Shown: positions 26,618-35,010 of the stretch, one piece after another
Layout of the letters: every line of letters starts with the position of its first letter
How positions within the stretch are numbered: the stretch's first letter is position 1
Assembly: GCA_040403075.1 (NCBI GenBank)
Contig: JBBALJ010000027.1
Location: 1-36,149 of the forward strand
Origin: RGVD01 sp040403075
GTDB lineage: Bacteria; Bacteroidota; Bacteroidia; UKL13-3
Length of the DNA: 36,149 nucleotides
Reading direction: 5' to 3'
Program-made: the position numbers and the translations under genes
The notes under the pieces: model-generated
Seen by the model: only the letters and a program-made list of their open reading frames with translations
Databases searched by the model: none
What the model was told of the DNA's origin: nothing

Positions 26618-27649
26618 CTAATTAATACTCCAAGTTTTGTCGCCTGATAGAATTTTATTTAATGGCGTCTTGCCTTTTTTGGCTGTTACCATATCAATTT
26701 GCTCTACCAAGTTTTCATCATAAATAGGGCGCTCCTGTGCATATATAACCCCAAACGGTCTAGGGAATCGCAAGTCGGTGTATTGGGTATCAAAGAAACG
26801 TGAAAGTATATTGGCTTTGGTTTTATCCTTTTCGTCATGTATCCATAAATCATCAAGCGTAACTTCACTTTCAGCAATGTTTATGATGATTGGATTCAAT
26901 CCATCAAACATAATTCCCTTTTCATCATTGTTACCAAACACCAATGGTTTGCCATGTTCCAGCATTAAAGCTTCATCTTTCTTGGTTTCTTTTTCTGAGA
27001 AGGCAAAGAATGCCGCATCATTAAATACTGGGCAATTTTGATACACTTCAACAAAGGAAGTTCCTTTATGTGCATGAGCTCTCTTTAAAATGGCTTGCAT
27101 GTGCTTAGGGTCACGGTCTAATGTACGTGCTACAAAACTTGCCTTAGCGCCCAATGCCAATTCTGATGGATTAAACGGCTCTTCAATAGAACCATAAGGA
27201 CTTGATTTAGTCACTTTACCTCTTTCAGAAGTTGGAGAATATTGGCCTTTGGTTAAGCTGTATATTTGGTTGTTAAACACCAAATAGTTTACATCAAAGT
27301 TTTTACGCATTAAGTGGATGAAATGATTTCCTCCAATAGATAATGCATCACCATCACCCGAGATAACCCAAACACTTAAATCAGGATTTGCAGCTTTCAC
27401 CCCAGAGGCAATGGCCGCAGCCCTTCCATGTATACTATGCATACCATAAGTATCCATATAATAGGTAAATCGTGAAGAGCAACCAATACCCGAAACAAAG
27501 GCAAATTGCTCCTTAGGAATACCCAAATCAGGGAATACAGTTTGCACTTGTTTTAATATAGAGTAGTCGCCACAACCAGGGCACCATTTCACTTCCATTT
27601 CTGAAGAGAAATCTTTTGCTACTAATTTATTTTCTACTGTTGTTTCCAT
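26618..27649 (-). CDS. korB: 2-oxoacid (2-oxoglutarate):ferredoxin oxidoreductase, beta subunit
   Basis: 343 residues. The cluster-binding cysteines stand at KWCPGCG (Cys23, Cys26), GIGCSSRF (Cys57) and NCPVFND (Cys206). The thiamine-diphosphate site SGDGDALSIGGNH starts at about residue 97. With KorA the enzyme decarboxylates a 2-oxoacid to acyl-CoA and CO2 and passes two electrons to ferredoxin. Sequence flavour and the fused gamma-alpha partner fit the 2-oxoglutarate type, but pyruvate or branched-chain substrates cannot be excluded. It starts 23 bases after the korA stop, so the two form one transcript. The pair is divergent from the nuo cluster, which suggests that reduced ferredoxin is used by the neighbouring complex I. 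Confidence 0.9.
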   Translation of the reverse strand: METTVENKLVAKDFSSEMEVKWCPGCGDYSILKQVQTVFPDLGIPKEQFAFVSGIGCSSRFTYYMDTYGMHSIHGRAAAIASGVKAANPDLSVWVISGDGDALSIGGNHFIHLMRKNFDVNYLVFNNQIYSLTKGQYSPTSERGKVTKSSPYGSIEEPFNPSELALGAKASFVARTLDRDPKHMQAILKRAHAHKGTSFVEVYQNCPVFNDAAFFAFSEKETKKDEALMLEHGKPLVFGNNDEKGIMFDGLNPIIINIAESEVTLDDLWIHDEKDKTKANILSRFFDTQYTDLRFPRPFGVIYAQERPIYDENLVEQIDMVTAKKGKTPLNKILSGDKTWSIN

Positions 27650-27672
27650 ATCTTTATTTTATTGTATCCCTC

Positions 27673-29553
27673 TCATAAATCTTCCAATAATTGTTTAATT
27701 TTTTCTTTCAACTCAGAAGTGGTGAAAGGCAATCCTTGCACTTTTGATAAGCCAATGGCAGGTACCATGTATTTAGACCTGATTAACTCTAGCAATTGAC
27801 CGCAATTCATTTCAGGAATAAGCACTTGCTCATATCCTTTTAACAATTCGCCTAAGTTTTTAGGGAATGGATTGATGTATTTTAAATGAACATGTGCCAC
27901 ATCATAGCCCTCAGCTATTGATTCGATAACTGCTGTTTTAATTGAACCTGAAGTTGAACCCCAACCCAACACTAGTAGTTTGGCTTTTTCGTTTCCGCTC
28001 TAAGGTTTTGCCAAAGGAATATAATCAGCAATCTTAGCCACCTTAGCTGCTCTTAAGCCCACCATGGTTTCATGGTTTTTAGGATCATAAGACACATTAC
28101 CTGTTTCGTTTTGTTTTTCAAGTCCACCAATTCTATGCTCTAGACCTTTTGTTCCAGGTTTAATCCAAGGGCGAACCAATTTCTCATTGCGTTTGTATGG
28201 CAACAAAACATCATTCTCAGCATTAGGCTTATCCAGAAATTGAACTTTAATATGCCTCAATTGATCTTCAGAAGGGAACATCCAAGGCTCAGAGCCATTG
28301 GCTATATAACCATCCGTTAATAAAATAACGGGAGTCATATGTTCAACCGAAATACGGCAAGCTTCATATGCCATTTCAAAACAATCAGATGGTGTAGATG
28401 CTGCCACTACAGCAACAGGTGCTTCACCATGACGGCCATGCATAGCCATTAGCAAATCAGCTTGCTCAGTTTTGGTTGGTAAGCCTGTACTTGGACCTCC
28501 GCGTTGCACATTAATTACAACTAAAGGAATCTCAAGCATGGTTGCTAAACCTAAGGCTTCCGTTTTCAAAGCCATTCCCGGACCTGAGGTCGTAGTTATT
28601 CCTAAATTACCAGCATAGGATGCGCCAATGGCAGAACAGATACCGGCTATCTCATCTTCAGCCTGAAGTGTTTTCACACCATTGGCTTTGTATTTTGAAA
28701 GTTCATGCAAAATATCAGTTGCAGGAGTAATAGGATATGAACCTAAGAACAATGGCAATCCTGATTTTTCTGAGGCTGCAATTAATCCAATTGCAGTTGC
28801 ATGATTACCTGTGATGCTTCTATAAATGCCACTAGGCAATTTAGCTGCAGATACTTTAAACTGTGTATTGAAAAATTCGGTATTCTCACCATAAGCCCAA
28901 CCTGCTTTCAATGTTTTTTCATTGGCAATGGCTATCTCAGGTTTTTTAACGAACTTCTCATGTATAAACTTCAAGGTATGATCAAGAGGTTTATCAAACA
29001 TCCAAAATAATAGTCCTAAGACAAACATATTTTTTGAACGCTCTATATCTTTCATACCTAAACCAGTTTCGGCAAGGCAATCTTTAGTATGTTTGGTAAT
29101 ATCTACTTTTTGTAAAACATAGTTTGATAAGGTACCATCCTCTAATGGATTTGCACCATCAGGATATTGTGCCAATCCCAAATTCTTTTTATCAAATCCT
29201 GCAGAATTAGCAATAATGATACCTCCCTTTTTCAACCTAGGTAAATCAACTTTTAATGCTGCAGCATTCATTGCTACCAACACATCATATTCATCACCTG
29301 ATGTAAAAATTTCTCTGCTTCCAAAATGTACTTGAAATCCAGATACGCCTGCAACGGTTCCTATTGGGGCGCGTATTTCTGATGGATAATCAGGAAAAGT
29401 ACTGATGTCATTTCCAAATAATGCAGCGGTATCTGAAAACTGCATTCCGGTTAATTGCATACCATCACCGGAGTCGCCAGAAAAACGCACTACTATCCTA
29501 TCTGCTTCAATAACCTCAGTAGTTTTGTTTGGCTTTAATTCTATTGTTTCCAT
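27673..29553 (-). pseudogene. korA: 2-oxoacid:ferredoxin oxidoreductase alpha (fused gamma-alpha) subunit, interrupted by an in-frame TAG
   Basis: The frame encodes 626 codons, normal for a fused gamma-alpha KorA, but codon 518 is TAG (28000-28002). Before it, 517 residues carry the gamma domain (VVRFSGDSGDGMQLTG near the start) and the alpha domain (LGSYPITPATDILHEL, EDEIAG, TTSGPGMALKTE). After it the same frame continues without another stop: SGNEKAKLLVLGWGSTSGSI and the C-terminal transketolase-like domain to the end. Nothing is shifted, so one base change explains it. Start: the ATG at 29553 (METIELKPNK); upstream in-frame codons run into the divergent nuo promoter region. Truncation would remove the last domain and probably inactivate the enzyme. 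A sequencing error, a strain variant or readthrough are alternatives. A GTG inside the tail could serve as a spurious start for a 99-residue fragment. Confidence 0.85.
28000..28002 (-). other. In-frame amber codon in korA
   Basis: Minus-strand context is CCT TAG AGC GGA AAC GAA. A single change to GAG, CAG or AAG would restore one open frame. TAG serves as the normal stop of the TolC-like gene, the Omp28-like gene and the NHL-repeat gene in this window, so code reassignment is unlikely. Confidence 0.9.
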
Positions 29554-29663
29554 TGTTATTAAAAAATAAATATTTGCTTTAAAATATTGTGTAAAGGAAC
29601 TTATATAAAACAGCATGTACCATGATATATAAAATAGTGTGTTATGATATGCGTCATTTTTCA

Positions 29664-29671
29664 TAGATTTG
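29664..29671 (+). promoter_or_regulatory. Candidate -7 box for the nuo operon
   Basis: TAGATTTG matches the Bacteroidota TAnnTTTG consensus and lies 32 bases before the nuoA ATG, in the 150-base region separating nuoA from the divergent korA. No convincing -33 TTTG is found, so this is tentative. Confidence 0.35.
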
Positions 29672-29703
29672 GGACAAAATACTTTTACACCACAAAAAAC
29701 GCT

Positions 29704-30054
29704 ATGGGTTCAGTTGCATTAATACTACTTCTTGTCTGCGGAATTGTATTCGCAGGAGGAGGAATTCTTCTCTCAAAAGCATTAGCTAAAACATCACATA
29801 ATCTTTATAAAGGCGAGACATACGAATGCGGTATCCCAACTACAGGAACTTCATGGATTCAATTCAATGTAGGCTATTATTTATTTGCTTTGATATTCCT
29901 TGTGTTTGATGTTGAATTGGTTTTTATGTACCCTTGGGCTTTGGTGGTGAAAGAAGTGGGTATGGTGGCATTTGTTGAAATTCTCATTTTTATGTTTATC
30001 TTGTTCATGGGTTTATTGTATGCATGGAAGAAAGGAGCATTAAAATGGATGTAA
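29704..30054 (+). CDS. nuoA: NADH-quinone oxidoreductase (complex I) subunit A
   Basis: 116 residues from this ATG; an upstream in-frame ATG at 29644 would add a non-conserved stretch. Three membrane helices are seen (about 3-25, 55-80 and 85-108). The conserved loop YECGIPTTGTSWIQFNVGYYLFAL and then FDVELVFMYPWA are diagnostic for NuoA. The subunit sits in the membrane arm next to the quinone site. First gene of the nuo operon; its end overlaps nuoB by 10 bases. Confidence 0.93.
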   Translation: MGSVALILLLVCGIVFAGGGILLSKALAKTSHNLYKGETYECGIPTTGTSWIQFNVGYYLFALIFLVFDVELVFMYPWALVVKEVGMVAFVEILIFMFILFMGLLYAWKKGALKWM

Positions 30055-30572
30055 ATAAAATGGAATTTCCAGGTCAGGTTCATGAGACACCTGATGGAGG
30101 ATTTTTGGTTACAAAACTAGATGAAGTAATCAATTGGGCTCGCTCGAATTCTATGTGGCCATTAATATTCGGAACAAGCTGTTGCGCCATAGAAATGATG
30201 TCAGCAGCTGATGCTAAATATGATTGGTCAAGGTTTGGATTTGAAGTAGCTCGTGCTACTCCTCGTCAAGCTGATTTAATCATTGTATCAGGAACCATTG
30301 TTATGAAAATGGCACCCGTATTAAAAAGATTGTACGACCAAATGCCCGATCCAAAATATGTTATCGCGATGGGTGCTTGCACCATTTCAGGGGGACCATT
30401 TTTTTATAATACATATTCAGTTGTAAAAGGAGTTGATCATATCATACCAGTGGATGTGTATGTGCCAGGTTGCCCGCCACGTCCAGAAGCTTTGTTGCAC
30501 TCCATGATAACGCTTCAAGAGAAAATTAAGAATGAAGCTTATTTTAGGAAAAGTAAAAATGTGAGTATTTGA
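30045..30572 (+). CDS. nuoB: Complex I subunit B, [4Fe-4S] cluster N2 protein
   Basis: 175 residues. The N2 ligands are visible: SCC (Cys46, Cys47), GACTISGG (Cys112) and PGCPPRPEAL (Cys143). The 112-143 spacing is two residues longer than in E. coli owing to a GPFFYNTYS loop. It passes electrons to quinone at the junction of the peripheral and membrane arms. The start was set at the ATG preceded by AAAGGAG with 7 bases of spacing. An ATG seven codons earlier and one five codons later are alternatives. It overlaps nuoA by 10 bases. Confidence 0.94.
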   Translation: MDVNKMEFPGQVHETPDGGFLVTKLDEVINWARSNSMWPLIFGTSCCAIEMMSAADAKYDWSRFGFEVARATPRQADLIIVSGTIVMKMAPVLKRLYDQMPDPKYVIAMGACTISGGPFFYNTYSVVKGVDHIIPVDVYVPGCPPRPEALLHSMITLQEKIKNEAYFRKSKNVSI

Positions 30573-30611
30573 GCATGTGTGAATGTAAAAGAAAACAGGT
30601 TTTGTGGGATG

Positions 30612-30643
30612 GCATTCCCCCTTTGAAGGGGGCAGGGGGATGT
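30612..30643. repeat. CATCCCCCT hairpin repeat between nuoB and nuoC
   Basis: The core CCCCCTTTGAAGGGGG (30617-30632) forms a 7-base stem, followed by CAGGGGGATGT. It is the reverse complement of the element at 20781-20811 apart from about one base. It fills much of the 88-base nuoB-nuoC gap, where it could act as a processing or attenuation hairpin. Confidence 0.65.
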
Positions 30644-30660
30644 AAATAAATTTAAATGAA

Positions 30661-31116
30661 ATGACGAACGAAGAATTTAAAACCAAGATATCTGAAAGAC
30701 TACCCGAAGCTACTTTTGATGAGAGTGGTGAGTTTCTAAATATTATTGTTCCTTCTGAGCAACTTCTTCCCTTGATGCAAGAGCTTAGAGAAAAGGATGA
30801 ATATCTTTTCGATTATTTGTTTTGTTTAACTTGTATTGATTGGATAGACCATTTGATGATGGTATACTTTTTAAATTCAACCACTCACAAACACAATATT
30901 GTTATCAAAGGAAAAATTACTGATACGACTAACCCATCAATTGAAACGGTTTGTCATATATGGAAAACAGCGGAATTATTAGAACGAGAGGTGTTTGATT
31001 TATTTGGTGTGAGCTTTAAAAACCATCCCGATTTAAGAAGACTATTCCTTGAAGAAGATTGGGTGGGTTATCCGCTCAGAAAAAATTATATTGACGAACA
31101 CATGATAGAACTATAA
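30661..31116 (+). CDS. nuoC: Complex I subunit C (30-kDa)
   Basis: 151 residues, short but within the range for stand-alone NuoC. The family signature LEREVFDLFGVSF, NHPDLRRLFL, EDWVGYPLRK is complete near the C-terminus. It is a peripheral-arm subunit that supports NuoD and carries no cofactor. Its stop overlaps the nuoD start by one base (TAATG), a coupled arrangement. Not fused to nuoD, unlike in E. coli. Confidence 0.92.
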   Translation: MTNEEFKTKISERLPEATFDESGEFLNIIVPSEQLLPLMQELREKDEYLFDYLFCLTCIDWIDHLMMVYFLNSTTHKHNIVIKGKITDTTNPSIETVCHIWKTAELLEREVFDLFGVSFKNHPDLRRLFLEEDWVGYPLRKNYIDEHMIEL

Positions 31117-32234
31117 TGCTACTAGGAGAAGATATAATAACCGAAGATGGCGAATTTGTCATAAACATGGGGCCTCAGCATCCGTCAACTCATGGCGTGT
31201 TGCACCTTAAAATTTGGCTCGATGGTGAAACCATAAAAAGGGTTCAACCCCATTTAGGATATATCCACCGCTCTATCGAAAAAATGAGTGAGAGTTTATC
31301 TTATCGTCAATTCATATTTGCTACCAGCCGCATGGATTACCTTTCGGCTCATATCAACAACCAAGCATGCGCATTGGCAGTTGAAAAAGGATTACAAATA
31401 GAAGCGCCTCCGCGTGCTCAAGCCATTCGTATTATCATGGCTGAATTGACACGATTAGCATCACACCAATTATGGTGGGCTGCTTGCGGCCTTGATTTGG
31501 GTGGTGTTACACCCTTCTTCTATGCATTTCGCGAACGTGAGGCCATTAATTCCATTATGGAAGAAACATGTGGTGCTAGGTTAACACAAAACTATATGGT
31601 TCCAGGTGGAGTAATGACTGACCTACACCCAAATTTTCAGAATAGAGTAAAGGAAGTTTTAAAGCAGATAAAAGATAATTTTCATGAGTATGATGAAATA
31701 CTTACAGGCAATGTAATATTTCAAAATCGTTTGAAAGATGTGGGATATATTTCGAAGGAAGATGCCATTTCTTATGGCTGTTCAGGACCGACCGCAAGGG
31801 CATCAGGAATTAGTTGTGATGTGCGAAAATTATACCCATATGACGGCTATGATAAATTACAATTTGATGAGATAATCTCAACGGGTTGCGATAGTTGGGC
31901 AAGATATGAAGTGCGTATGGCAGAGATGCTTCAATCAGTTCATATCATCGAGCAATTAATCGACAATATTCCTGAAGGCGATTTCCAAGCCAAAACCAAA
32001 GCAGTTATTAAATTACCTAAGGGTGAATACTACCAAAGAGTTGAAACTGCTCGCGGTGAACTAGGTGTGTATTTGGTGAGTGATGGTGGTTCAACTCCTT
32101 ATCGATGCAAATACCGCTCTCCAGGATTATCTAATCTATCAGCTATTCCTCATATGGCTAAGGGATATAAAATTGGTGATTTGGTAGCCATTATGGCTAA
32201 TGTAGATTTGGTTATTCCGGACATTGACAGATAA
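31116..32234 (+). CDS. nuoD: Complex I subunit D (49-kDa, quinone-site)
   Basis: 372 residues. NMGPQHPSTHGVLHLKIWLD with the quinone-site His, then PHLGYIHRSIEK, RMDYLSAHINNQ and CGLDLGGVTPFFYAFRERE, are all conserved in the 49-kDa family. The C-terminus shows GGSTPYRCKYRSPGLSNL and ends VIPDIDR. It forms the quinone cavity with NuoB. Canonical operons continue with nuoE, F and G, but here the next gene is nuoH, 137 bases on. Confidence 0.94.
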   Translation: MLLGEDIITEDGEFVINMGPQHPSTHGVLHLKIWLDGETIKRVQPHLGYIHRSIEKMSESLSYRQFIFATSRMDYLSAHINNQACALAVEKGLQIEAPPRAQAIRIIMAELTRLASHQLWWAACGLDLGGVTPFFYAFREREAINSIMEETCGARLTQNYMVPGGVMTDLHPNFQNRVKEVLKQIKDNFHEYDEILTGNVIFQNRLKDVGYISKEDAISYGCSGPTARASGISCDVRKLYPYDGYDKLQFDEIISTGCDSWARYEVRMAEMLQSVHIIEQLIDNIPEGDFQAKTKAVIKLPKGEYYQRVETARGELGVYLVSDGGSTPYRCKYRSPGLSNLSAIPHMAKGYKIGDLVAIMANVDLVIPDIDR

Positions 32235-32250
32235 GAAATAATGAGTTTTG

Positions 32251-32270
32251 TCCTTCGACTTCGCTCAGGA
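32251..32270. repeat. TCCTTCGACTTCGCTCAGGA repeat between nuoD and nuoH
   Basis: A 20-base imperfect palindrome of a sort commonly scattered in Bacteroidota genomes; a single copy was seen in this window. It lies at exactly the junction where nuoEFG would be expected. Confidence 0.4.
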
Positions 32271-32371
32271 TGTAATGAAAAATGAATTGAAACTAAGAAC
32301 TATAAACTAAGAAGAAATTGAAACTATTACTATCATATAGCTTTTCATCATTCGCAACATTCTTACACGAT

Positions 32372-33412
32372 ATGTTAAAGAGTGTAATTGCGAATGAACT
32401 TGCATTGCAGATTACGGAAATGGTAATTACGGGCATTAGTTTATTGGCCTTCCTTGTTGTGTTGTGCTTTTTCTTAGGATACATGGAACGAAAGGTTGCC
32501 GCTTTTATGGAAATACGTTTAGGGCCAAATCGTGTAGGACCTAAAGGCTCTTTGCAGATTGTGGCTGATACTTTAAAACTATTATTTAAAGAAGGACTAA
32601 CCCCCGATAAAGCAGATAAATTCTTATTCAATTTGGCTCCAGGTATTGTAGTTGTTACTTCTTTATTGGCAATAGCCCCAATTGCGTTTGCTAAAAACTT
32701 TCAATTGTGGGATATCAATATTGGTGTTTTATATGTTTCATCAATTTCGTCTATGTCTGTAATAGGCATTTTAATGGCAGGCTGGTCTAGTAGCAATAAG
32801 TACTCGCTTATTGGTGCTATGCGATGCGGAGCTCAAATTGTTAGTTATGAATTATCCATTGGCTTATCATTAATCTCTATTGTTATTCTCTCTGGTAGTT
32901 TAGGTTTGAATGATATTGTAAATAGCCAATCCAATGGTTGGTGGATATTCAAAGGTCATATACCTGTTGTTATTGCTTTTGTTATTTTCATCATTGCTTC
33001 AACTGCCGAAATTAACAGAGCTCCATTCGATTTAACCGAAGCTGAACAAGAACTAACAGGAGGGTTTCATACAGAATACTCAGGTATGAAATTCGCTATG
33101 TTCTTATTATCTGAATACATCAATCTATTTATTGTTTCTGCCATTGCTGCTACCATATTCTTAGGAGGTTGGATGCCTCTGCACATAGGTGAATGGGCTG
33201 CCTTCAACAATATTATGGACTACATACCTTCATCCATTTGGTTTTTCAGTAAAACCTTTTTCATCATTTTTGTTATCATGTGGTTTCGCTGGACTTTCCC
33301 ACGTTTACGTATTGATCAATTGTTGAATTTGGAATGGAAGTATTTATTGCCAATAAGTATGGTGAATATTTTATTGGTGACATTTATGGCAATAATGGGT
33401 TGGCATTTTTAG
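32372..33412 (+). CDS. nuoH: Complex I subunit H (membrane arm, quinone-module)
   Basis: 346 residues with about eight membrane helices. Conserved loops YMERKVAAFMEIRLGPNRVG and EINRAPFDLTEAEQELTGGF, and WFRWTFPRLRIDQ near the end, identify NuoH. The acidic loop is part of the path coupling quinone chemistry to proton pumping. The ATG at 32372 is preferred; a TTG at 32318 would extend the chain by 18 residues. It follows nuoD directly. Confidence 0.93.
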   Translation: MLKSVIANELALQITEMVITGISLLAFLVVLCFFLGYMERKVAAFMEIRLGPNRVGPKGSLQIVADTLKLLFKEGLTPDKADKFLFNLAPGIVVVTSLLAIAPIAFAKNFQLWDINIGVLYVSSISSMSVIGILMAGWSSSNKYSLIGAMRCGAQIVSYELSIGLSLISIVILSGSLGLNDIVNSQSNGWWIFKGHIPVVIAFVIFIIASTAEINRAPFDLTEAEQELTGGFHTEYSGMKFAMFLLSEYINLFIVSAIAATIFLGGWMPLHIGEWAAFNNIMDYIPSSIWFFSKTFFIIFVIMWFRWTFPRLRIDQLLNLEWKYLLPISMVNILLVTFMAIMGWHF

Positions 33413-33421
33413 CCCATCCTG

Positions 33422-33494
33422 CCCTCCCAAAGGGAGGGTTAACGCAAAGCAAAATGAGGGCTTTGCGCGATGAGGTTCCTCCCCTTTGGGGAGG
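33422..33494. repeat. Compound hairpin repeat between nuoH and nuoI
   Basis: Three nested hairpins: CCCTCCCAAAGGGAGGG (33422-33438), a GCAAAGC/GCTTTGC pair between about 33444 and 33466, and CCTCCCCTTTGGGGAGG (33478-33494). The outer two have 7-base stems and 3-base loops. The element occupies most of the 111-base intergenic space. The TTT/AAA-looped form recurs at the end of nuoJ and before nuoK. Confidence 0.7.
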
Positions 33495-33523
33495 TTAGAA
33501 GGGGCAAAATAATTAAATAAAGT

Positions 33524-34000
33524 ATGTTTATAAAAGAGTATTTCGGAACCATATACAATTCGATGAAATCCTTGCTAACAGGGATGAAATTGACGGGATA
33601 TTATTTTACCCATTTAAAGGAAATAGTAACCGAAGAATACCCCGATAACAGAGCCACTTTAAAAATGGCTGAGCGTTTTCGTGGAGAGGTTATCATGCCG
33701 CATGATGAAAACAACGAGCACAATTGCACAGGTTGTCAATCTTGCGAGTTGTCTTGTCCAAATGGTTCTATAAAAATCATTACCAAACAAATACTAACTC
33801 CTGAAGGAAAAAAGAAAAAAGCAATAAATACGTGGGTATATCATTTGGATATGTGCACTATGTGTAACATGTGTATAGAAGCTTGTCCTACCACTGCTAT
33901 TGTGATGGGTCAAAATTTCGAGCACAGTGCCTATGAGAAAAAATATTTGAAAAAGATATTAAATAAGCCAGGTTCTAAAGTGAAAGAAGGAGTTGAGTAA
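33524..34000 (+). CDS. nuoI: Complex I subunit I, 2x[4Fe-4S] ferredoxin-like protein
   Basis: 158 residues. Two cluster motifs, CTGCQSCELSCP (Cys68, 71, 74, 78) and CTMCNMCIEACP (Cys111, 114, 117, 121), ligate N6a and N6b. An N-terminal helix anchors the subunit at the membrane arm. In a complex without NuoEFG this subunit is the natural entry point for electrons from reduced ferredoxin. The tail is Lys-rich. Confidence 0.93.
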   Translation: MFIKEYFGTIYNSMKSLLTGMKLTGYYFTHLKEIVTEEYPDNRATLKMAERFRGEVIMPHDENNEHNCTGCQSCELSCPNGSIKIITKQILTPEGKKKKAINTWVYHLDMCTMCNMCIEACPTTAIVMGQNFEHSAYEKKYLKKILNKPGSKVKEGVE

Positions 34001-34036
34001 ATTAAGAATTCAAAATTTAGAATTAGGAATTTATAG
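33998..34036. repeat. AATTAAGAATT-type repeat between nuoI and nuoJ
   Basis: Copies of AATTAAGAATT, AATTTAGAATTAG and GGAATTTATAG follow the nuoI stop directly. Same family as at 18914-19070 and 26161-26190. Non-coding. Confidence 0.5.
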
Positions 34037-34074
34037 TGAATAGTAAAATCAACAAATCTCTAAATAAATAAAAA

Positions 34075-34608
34075 GTGAGCGCGTCAACCATTATATTTTA
34101 TATTATTTCAACCATTATTTTGGGTGGTGGAATATTGGCAGTAACGTCCCGAAAAATATTCAGGGCTGCCATTTACCTCTTGTTCTCGCTCCTGGGCATT
34201 GCAGGGCTATACTTTTATTTGAATTATGAATTTATTGCTGCTGTGCAAATTGTGGTATATGTGGGAGGTATTGTAGTACTTATTATTTTCTCTATTTTCC
34301 TTACACATGCTTCTGGTGACGAAATGAAAAAGCCTGTTTTATGGCGAACCATATTTGCCGCCCTTGCCACAGTATTTGCTACTGCACTTTGTATCTCATT
34401 TATCAACGAACATACATTTACTGCAACTACCCATGCATCTATTGCACCTAGTGTTAGAAACATTGGTTTGCAAATGTTAAGTACCACCGAACATGGATAT
34501 ATATTACCCTTTGAAGTAGTAAGTATGCTCTTACTTTCAGCTTTGATAGGATGTATTGTGATAGCGATTAAAATTAAAAGCCCCACCAACTCCCCAAAGG
34601 GGAGCTAA
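34075..34608 (+). CDS. nuoJ: Complex I subunit J (membrane arm)
   Basis: 177 residues, about five membrane helices. The mid-membrane segment FIAAVQIVVYVGGIVVLIIF matches the NuoJ family's pi-bulge helix region. The frame begins with GTG; no upstream in-frame ATG is available, and the N-terminus MSASTIIFYIIS looks complete. The last residues, PTNSPKGS, are encoded by a CTCCCCAAAGGGGAG hairpin repeat that also brings the stop codon, so the natural C-terminus has been replaced or extended by a repeat. Confidence 0.9.
   Translation: MSASTIIFYIISTIILGGGILAVTSRKIFRAAIYLLFSLLGIAGLYFYLNYEFIAAVQIVVYVGGIVVLIIFSIFLTHASGDEMKKPVLWRTIFAALATVFATALCISFINEHTFTATTHASIAPSVRNIGLQMLSTTEHGYILPFEVVSMLLLSALIGCIVIAIKIKSPTNSPKGS
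34590..34604. repeat. CTCCCCAAAGGGGAG hairpin repeat overlapping the nuoJ 3' end
   Basis: A 6-base stem with an AAA loop. It codes for the last NuoJ residues, and the stop TAA follows one base later. Same hairpin type as at 33478-33494. Confidence 0.65.
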
Positions 34609-34657
34609 AAGGCTAATGAGTTTATGAATTATAAAAAAATTAACAAAGTATTTAAAG

Positions 34658-34676
34658 TCCTCTCCTTTGGAGAGGA
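34658..34676. repeat. TCCTCTCC-TTT-GGAGAGGA hairpin repeat before nuoK
   Basis: An 8-base perfect stem with a TTT loop, followed by TTTAGGAGAGGC, which lies 6-17 bases before the nuoK ATG. The AGGAGAGG of the repeat could serve as a ribosome-binding sequence, although Bacteroidota often start translation without one. Confidence 0.6.
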
Positions 34677-34693
34677 TTTAGGAGAGGCTTAAT

Positions 34694-35008
34694 ATGGAGA
34701 ACATTGGATTAACACATATACTATTTGTCAGTACGGCCTTGTTTTTTATAGGCGTTTACGGATTTCTTACCCGTAAAAATATGATTACAATGTTGATGGC
34801 AATAGAGCTTATTTTGAATAGCGTCAATATAAATTTTGTGGCGTTTAACAAGTTTTTATATGCCGACAAATTGGACGGAATCTTTTTCACAGTTTTCATT
34901 ATTACCATAGCGGCAGCCGAAGCTGCAGTGGCAATAGCCATCATAATTCATCTTTATCGAAACATCAAATCAATTGATGTAGACGAAGCAGATATAATGA
35001 AATATTAA
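34694..35008 (+). CDS. nuoK: Complex I subunit K (membrane arm)
   Basis: 104 residues with three membrane helices. The conserved buried Glu is in LMAIELILNSVNINFVAF, and a second lies in AAAEAAVAIAIII, both part of the proton path in the NuoK/MrpC family. Full length. It ends two bases before the nuoL start, so the two are coupled. Confidence 0.94.
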   Translation: MENIGLTHILFVSTALFFIGVYGFLTRKNMITMLMAIELILNSVNINFVAFNKFLYADKLDGIFFTVFIITIAAAEAAVAIAIIIHLYRNIKSIDVDEADIMKY

Positions 35009-35010
35009 AT

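Noticed and set aside
28000..28002. Reassigned TAG or pyrrolysine codon
   Set aside because: TAG ends at least three other genes here at natural C-termini, and no pyl genes are seen. A nonsense change or base error is simpler.
32293..32631. 112-codon minus-strand frame at the nuoD-nuoH junction as a remnant of nuoE
   Set aside because: It is antisense to nuoH and shows none of the NuoE cysteine motifs. No trace of nuoE, nuoF or nuoG was found in the 137-base gap.
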